A stretch of DNA of 64,000 bases from Gordius sp. MW1 (taxonomy: Eukaryota; Nematomorpha; Gordioida; Gordea; Gordiidae), in assembly GCA_964036665.1 (NCBI GenBank), contig OZ038529.1:22268060-22332059 (forward strand). Direction: 5' to 3'. The translations under genes and the position numbers were made by a program. How positions within the stretch are numbered: the first letter of the stretch is position 1; each line of letters opens with the position of its first letter. Below are positions 56,731 through 64,000 of the stretch, in pieces. The notes beneath the pieces are model-generated. The model was not told the origin of the DNA and did no database searches. It saw only the letters and a program-made list of their open reading frames with translations.

Positions 56731-56822
56731 GTATTTATCAATTAATTCTTGTTTATCTAAATGTTTTGACACAAACCCCCCCCCCCCCCCTCCCTCTATC
56801 CCACTGGACAATCCTATCTAGG

Positions 56823-57430
56823 TAGAGCCCTGCAATATAATATATTTTCTACTCGAGCCTGGCCCGAGCCCGAACGACTTTTTTATTTTCGGCCCGAGCC
56901 CGACCCGATTTTTAAAATAAAAAATATTCAAAAATTTATTTATCACCCATATTAATACATAATGCAATAAACTGTTATTACTCTTAAGTTACAATTAGAA
57001 TAAGTTTTAAATAAAATTTTCACTTTCACTCGCGGCAATTAATTCAGCTAATAATTTAAGACTGGAAATTAATATATTTTATTTAACAGTTCCAAATAAA
57101 ACTTTTAAAAATATTTCCTTATTTTATGTCTAAAGTAACAGCAACTAAGAATATATTTAAATACTAAAATAAGATTTGTAATTTAGGTCAAAATATTATA
57201 ATAGACAGGGGAAAAAAGCTTAAGCTTGGAAGCTATATTAGGTATGGTGTACGAAGATAATTATTTAATATCGAACTGAGTTTGTTTAAATCATGTTTTA
57301 TAAGTGATTAGTTTGCTTAAGTCAATTTGGGCCCAGCTCGGGCATCGGGTCAAGCCGCCTCATCAGGCCCGACCTGAGCCCGAGGCCCGATTGTTTTATT
57401 AAAATTCTGCCCGGCCCGTGCAGGGCTCTA
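56823..57430. mobile_element. hAT-derived non-autonomous element
   Basis: Ends TAGAGCCCTGCA and TGCAGGGCTCTA, perfect inverted repeats. GCCCGAGCCCGA repeats lie inside both ends. Flanks TATCTAGG (56815-56822) and TACCTAGG (57431-57438) match at 7 of 8 positions. Confidence 0.78.
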
Positions 57431-57439
57431 TACCTAGGC

Positions 57440-58300
57440 CACTGATGTATATGTTCTGATAATCTTTTGTTTAATAAGAAAATTTAGAAAAAAATTTATC
57501 CGTCCCCCCCTTTACCGTTAGGCATTCCTGCCTATGCATAGTAGGTGTTGAATTTAAAATTGCTTCTAGATAGCAATAGTTCCCTTATTAAAACAAACAC
57601 TTAACTCCATAAATTGTTATTAACAACCCAATTTCATATTTTATGGTTATGGTTTCTATGAACAAATATTTTAGCAATCTTTTAAGTCAACATTTTATAA
57701 ATTGATTTAAGACGAGAAACATTTGAATAATTTTTAAATGGACTATTATTATCATGCCAACAACACAGATACTCTTTTAAATAAGAATTTCTTACTAGAT
57801 ATAAACGAGGTACTGTAGCTGAATTATGTGATGGCGAGCTCAGATTTAGAAGCTTTTTACTATAAATTTGCTAACTTACAGATATGTCTTAACATTATTA
57901 TCCAAACTTACTTATTAACTGATTTATTAACAGTCAACTTCAATCTGCCATCTGTCTCTCATGCATTATTTTTAAGAGAGTCCATAAATGTTGGAAATTT
58001 AACAATTGTACAATTGGAATAAAACACATTCTTATATTACTAACTCCATACTAAATACCTCCATCATAACTACCTCATGCTTTCTTAAAAGTGGAATTTG
58101 TCTTAAATAGTGTTGTAGAAACTGCTGGCTTTTGTTTGGTCCACTTTTGGTTCTACTGAGACCAATGGTCGCTTCTGGTCTGTTTTTCAAATTTCGACTA
58201 AGCCAAGAAGTCCTCCAGTCTTAATATATTTAGAGTTTTATTGCAGGAGGAAACGATAGATTTAATTTTTGTAACTAGTAAAATTTATTAAATTCACATA
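57440..58300. other. AT-rich intergenic DNA with a MITE fragment
   Basis: A truncated TAGTGTTGTAGAAACTGCTGG MITE lies at about 58111-58215. Nothing else is recognised. Confidence 0.4.
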
Positions 58301-58633
58301 CAGTCAAAACCGTTTAATTGCAAAGCCTTGGGCCTGAATTTTCTTTCGCGATTAACCGATGTTTCACGATTAATCGATGGAAATAAAAGTATATGTACGT
58401 TATATTAAATATTAATTTCTTATGCTTCGCGATAAAACGATATTTTATATAATTATCTGGTTGATTTAAGGACTCGAAAATGTTTGTGAATATCCGATAT
58501 TGTACTATTAAGCGATTTGTCAATAAACGATGTTTTTGTTAATATTATCGTTTAAAAAAAACAAAATGGCGGTTACCTTCGCGATTAAAAGATTTTCGCG
58601 ATAATGCGATTTGCGATTAAGAAGTTTCGTCTG
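58301..58633. mobile_element. pogo/Tc1-type MITE with TA target site
   Basis: Ends CAGTCAAAACCGTTTAAT and the inverted ATTAAGAAGTTTCGTCTG, flanked by TA on both sides. The interior repeats CGATTAA and TTCGCGAT motifs. The 333-bp length, TA flanks and CAGTC start fit a deletion derivative of a pogo-like element. Confidence 0.65.
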
Positions 58634-58847
58634 TATACCTTGATCGTCAATTTTAATTAGAAAATTATAATAGTATTAAAATCGTAACTAAGAAGATTTA
58701 GAAAATGGGTTTTATTAAATACATTTTTAATTCCATAAGAACTTAACCAATATTTCAAACATATAATTAATATTGATCATTTAAGCCTGATACAACTTTT
58801 TTAAATTTTATTCAATCTTAAAGTTCAAAAATGATTGTTGGCTACAT

Positions 58848-62928
<4,081 letters not shown>

Positions 62929-64000
62929 TGATTATAGTAGTCAAATTTATTTTGAAATATTGGTAATAAATTTATGATAGGAATTGATTGATTATTAAAA
63001 AAAAAATTAATAAAACTTAATCGGTAATTAATGATTGGGAAATTAGTCAATATTTTCACTCATTAATTCCAAGCATCTCCCCCGGTGTTATGTTAATTGT
63101 CGATATCAAACCCACTAATTAACGTTATATGTAACTTTTTACACAATTATCGGAAGCTTAGCATTCTAATCTCCAACCGAGCTCCTATTTAAAATATCCT
63201 TTCTAAGTGGAAAAGTATTTAAAATAAAATTTGTAATATACTAACAGCCTTTTTAACAATAATTATAAAATAAATGAATCCAGCTTAGCCAGGGGGGGGG
63301 GGGTAAAAAATTGAAAATAATTTAGTGTGAGTCAAAATGATAATTTTAAAAAGTTTTGACCCATTTATAATTACAGAAAAAATTTGGATTCGAGGGGGGG
63401 GGGGAGCTATTTACCCATACCCATCTGGCTAGGTCCTTAGGTGAGATAATCACTCGTAGGTAGCAATGAATTGTCACTTTTCTGGTTCAATTTTTATGTA
63501 GCTAAATGAGAGAGAGAGTTAAGTCGGCAAATAAGTCATAAAACTTAATATAGTTAGCGCGGGGATTAAAAGGATTTTGGAGGTGGAGGGGGGGGTATAT
63601 ATTTGTCTAAGAACCATTTAGAATACCCCTAACCTCCACTATGAAAAAAATAGAGGACCATTAATAGGTCGATAAAATAAAATTAAAAGTTTTATTTATG
63701 GTAAAACTCAGGGGTTTGTCCCGAACCCGAACCCCTGAACCCAAACCTGGTAAAACCCGATGTTTTACAGAACCCGAACCCAAACCCGAACCCATTTTTT
63801 AAAATACCCTTTAAACCCGAACCCAAACCCGATGAATACAAAAAAGGGTTCGGGTTCGGGTTTTTAATTTAAAAATATATTGTGAATTGAATATCTCAGT
63901 TTTCTCCATCATGACAATGTAACAAAAACCATGCGATTGTAATTTCAATATTTTTATGTTTCCGGCATTAATCAATACTAATTAACTCAAGAATTATTTG
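62929..64000. other. Upstream flank of the BARX-like gene with repeats
   Basis: A poly-G MITE copy lies at about 63283-63437. At 63705-63865 an imperfect inverted repeat is built of AACCCGAACCCAAACCCGA on one side and GGGTTCGGGTTCGGG on the other, like the arms of the hAT derivatives. No promoter could be fixed. Confidence 0.45.

Noticed and set aside
57828..58022. 64-codon plus-strand ORF, candidate small gene
   Set aside because: No domain, no splice context, and composition like the surrounding AT-rich DNA.
58314..58523. Minus-strand ORF of 69 codons
   Set aside because: It lies entirely inside the pogo-like MITE and follows its repeated motifs.
63705..63865. Telomere-like AACCC repeats
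   Set aside because: The units vary (CCCGAA, CCCAAA), form an inverted pair, and match the arms of hAT derivatives found across the window.

Overview
This is an AT-rich metazoan (invertebrate) nuclear window. Genes are split by GT-AG introns, many only 34-57 bp long. Most of the remaining sequence is transposable elements of many classes, often nested. The phylum cannot be read from the sequence alone. The standard genetic code fits every intact ORF.

Host genes. (1) An aldo-keto reductase on the minus strand (7470-8477) in four small exons. It is intact except for one in-frame TGA at the position of a conserved family cysteine. (2) TOM70, the mitochondrial import receptor, on the plus strand (24326-51759). 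I could chain 11 exons in phase into a 674-aa protein. (3) A three-exon multi-pass membrane protein on the minus strand (52990-54105); family uncertain, with a weak ARV1 resemblance. (4) A BARX-type homeobox gene on the minus strand (58848-62928): three exons, 310 aa, including the BARX-like tail after the homeodomain. A tRNA-Gly(CCC) gene lies at 3025-3095.

Mobile elements, left to right: hAT remnants and derivatives (1757-2379, 3603-4500); a LINE 3' end with a GAA-repeat tail (4504-4770); a 2.3-kb foldback-like element (about 8600-10875); a Penelope-like fragment (11035-11600); a complete but mutated Gypsy/CsRn1-type element with a tRNA-Trp-like primer site (11926-16340); and a decayed Gypsy element on the minus strand (about 18.3-22.1 kb). 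TOM70 intron 7 holds two piggyBac elements, one inserted into the other in opposite orientation (29781-35375). TOM70 intron 9 holds a LINE-type ORF split by a compound LTR-int-LTR-int-LTR Gypsy element (39672-48997) with a 5-bp target duplication. Several MITE families recur, three of them with 8-bp target duplications.

The most unusual points are the Cys-to-TGA codon in the aldo-keto reductase, two Gypsy families that carry a basic zinc-knuckle ORF after pol and show no gag before it, the compound Gypsy whose second unit lacks a GT...AG-bounded segment including the primer-binding site, and the nested piggyBac pair with an ATAT rather than TTAA outer duplication. TOM70 itself is odd: AT-rich 5' exons with tiny introns, then GC-richer exons with introns up to 12.5 kb.
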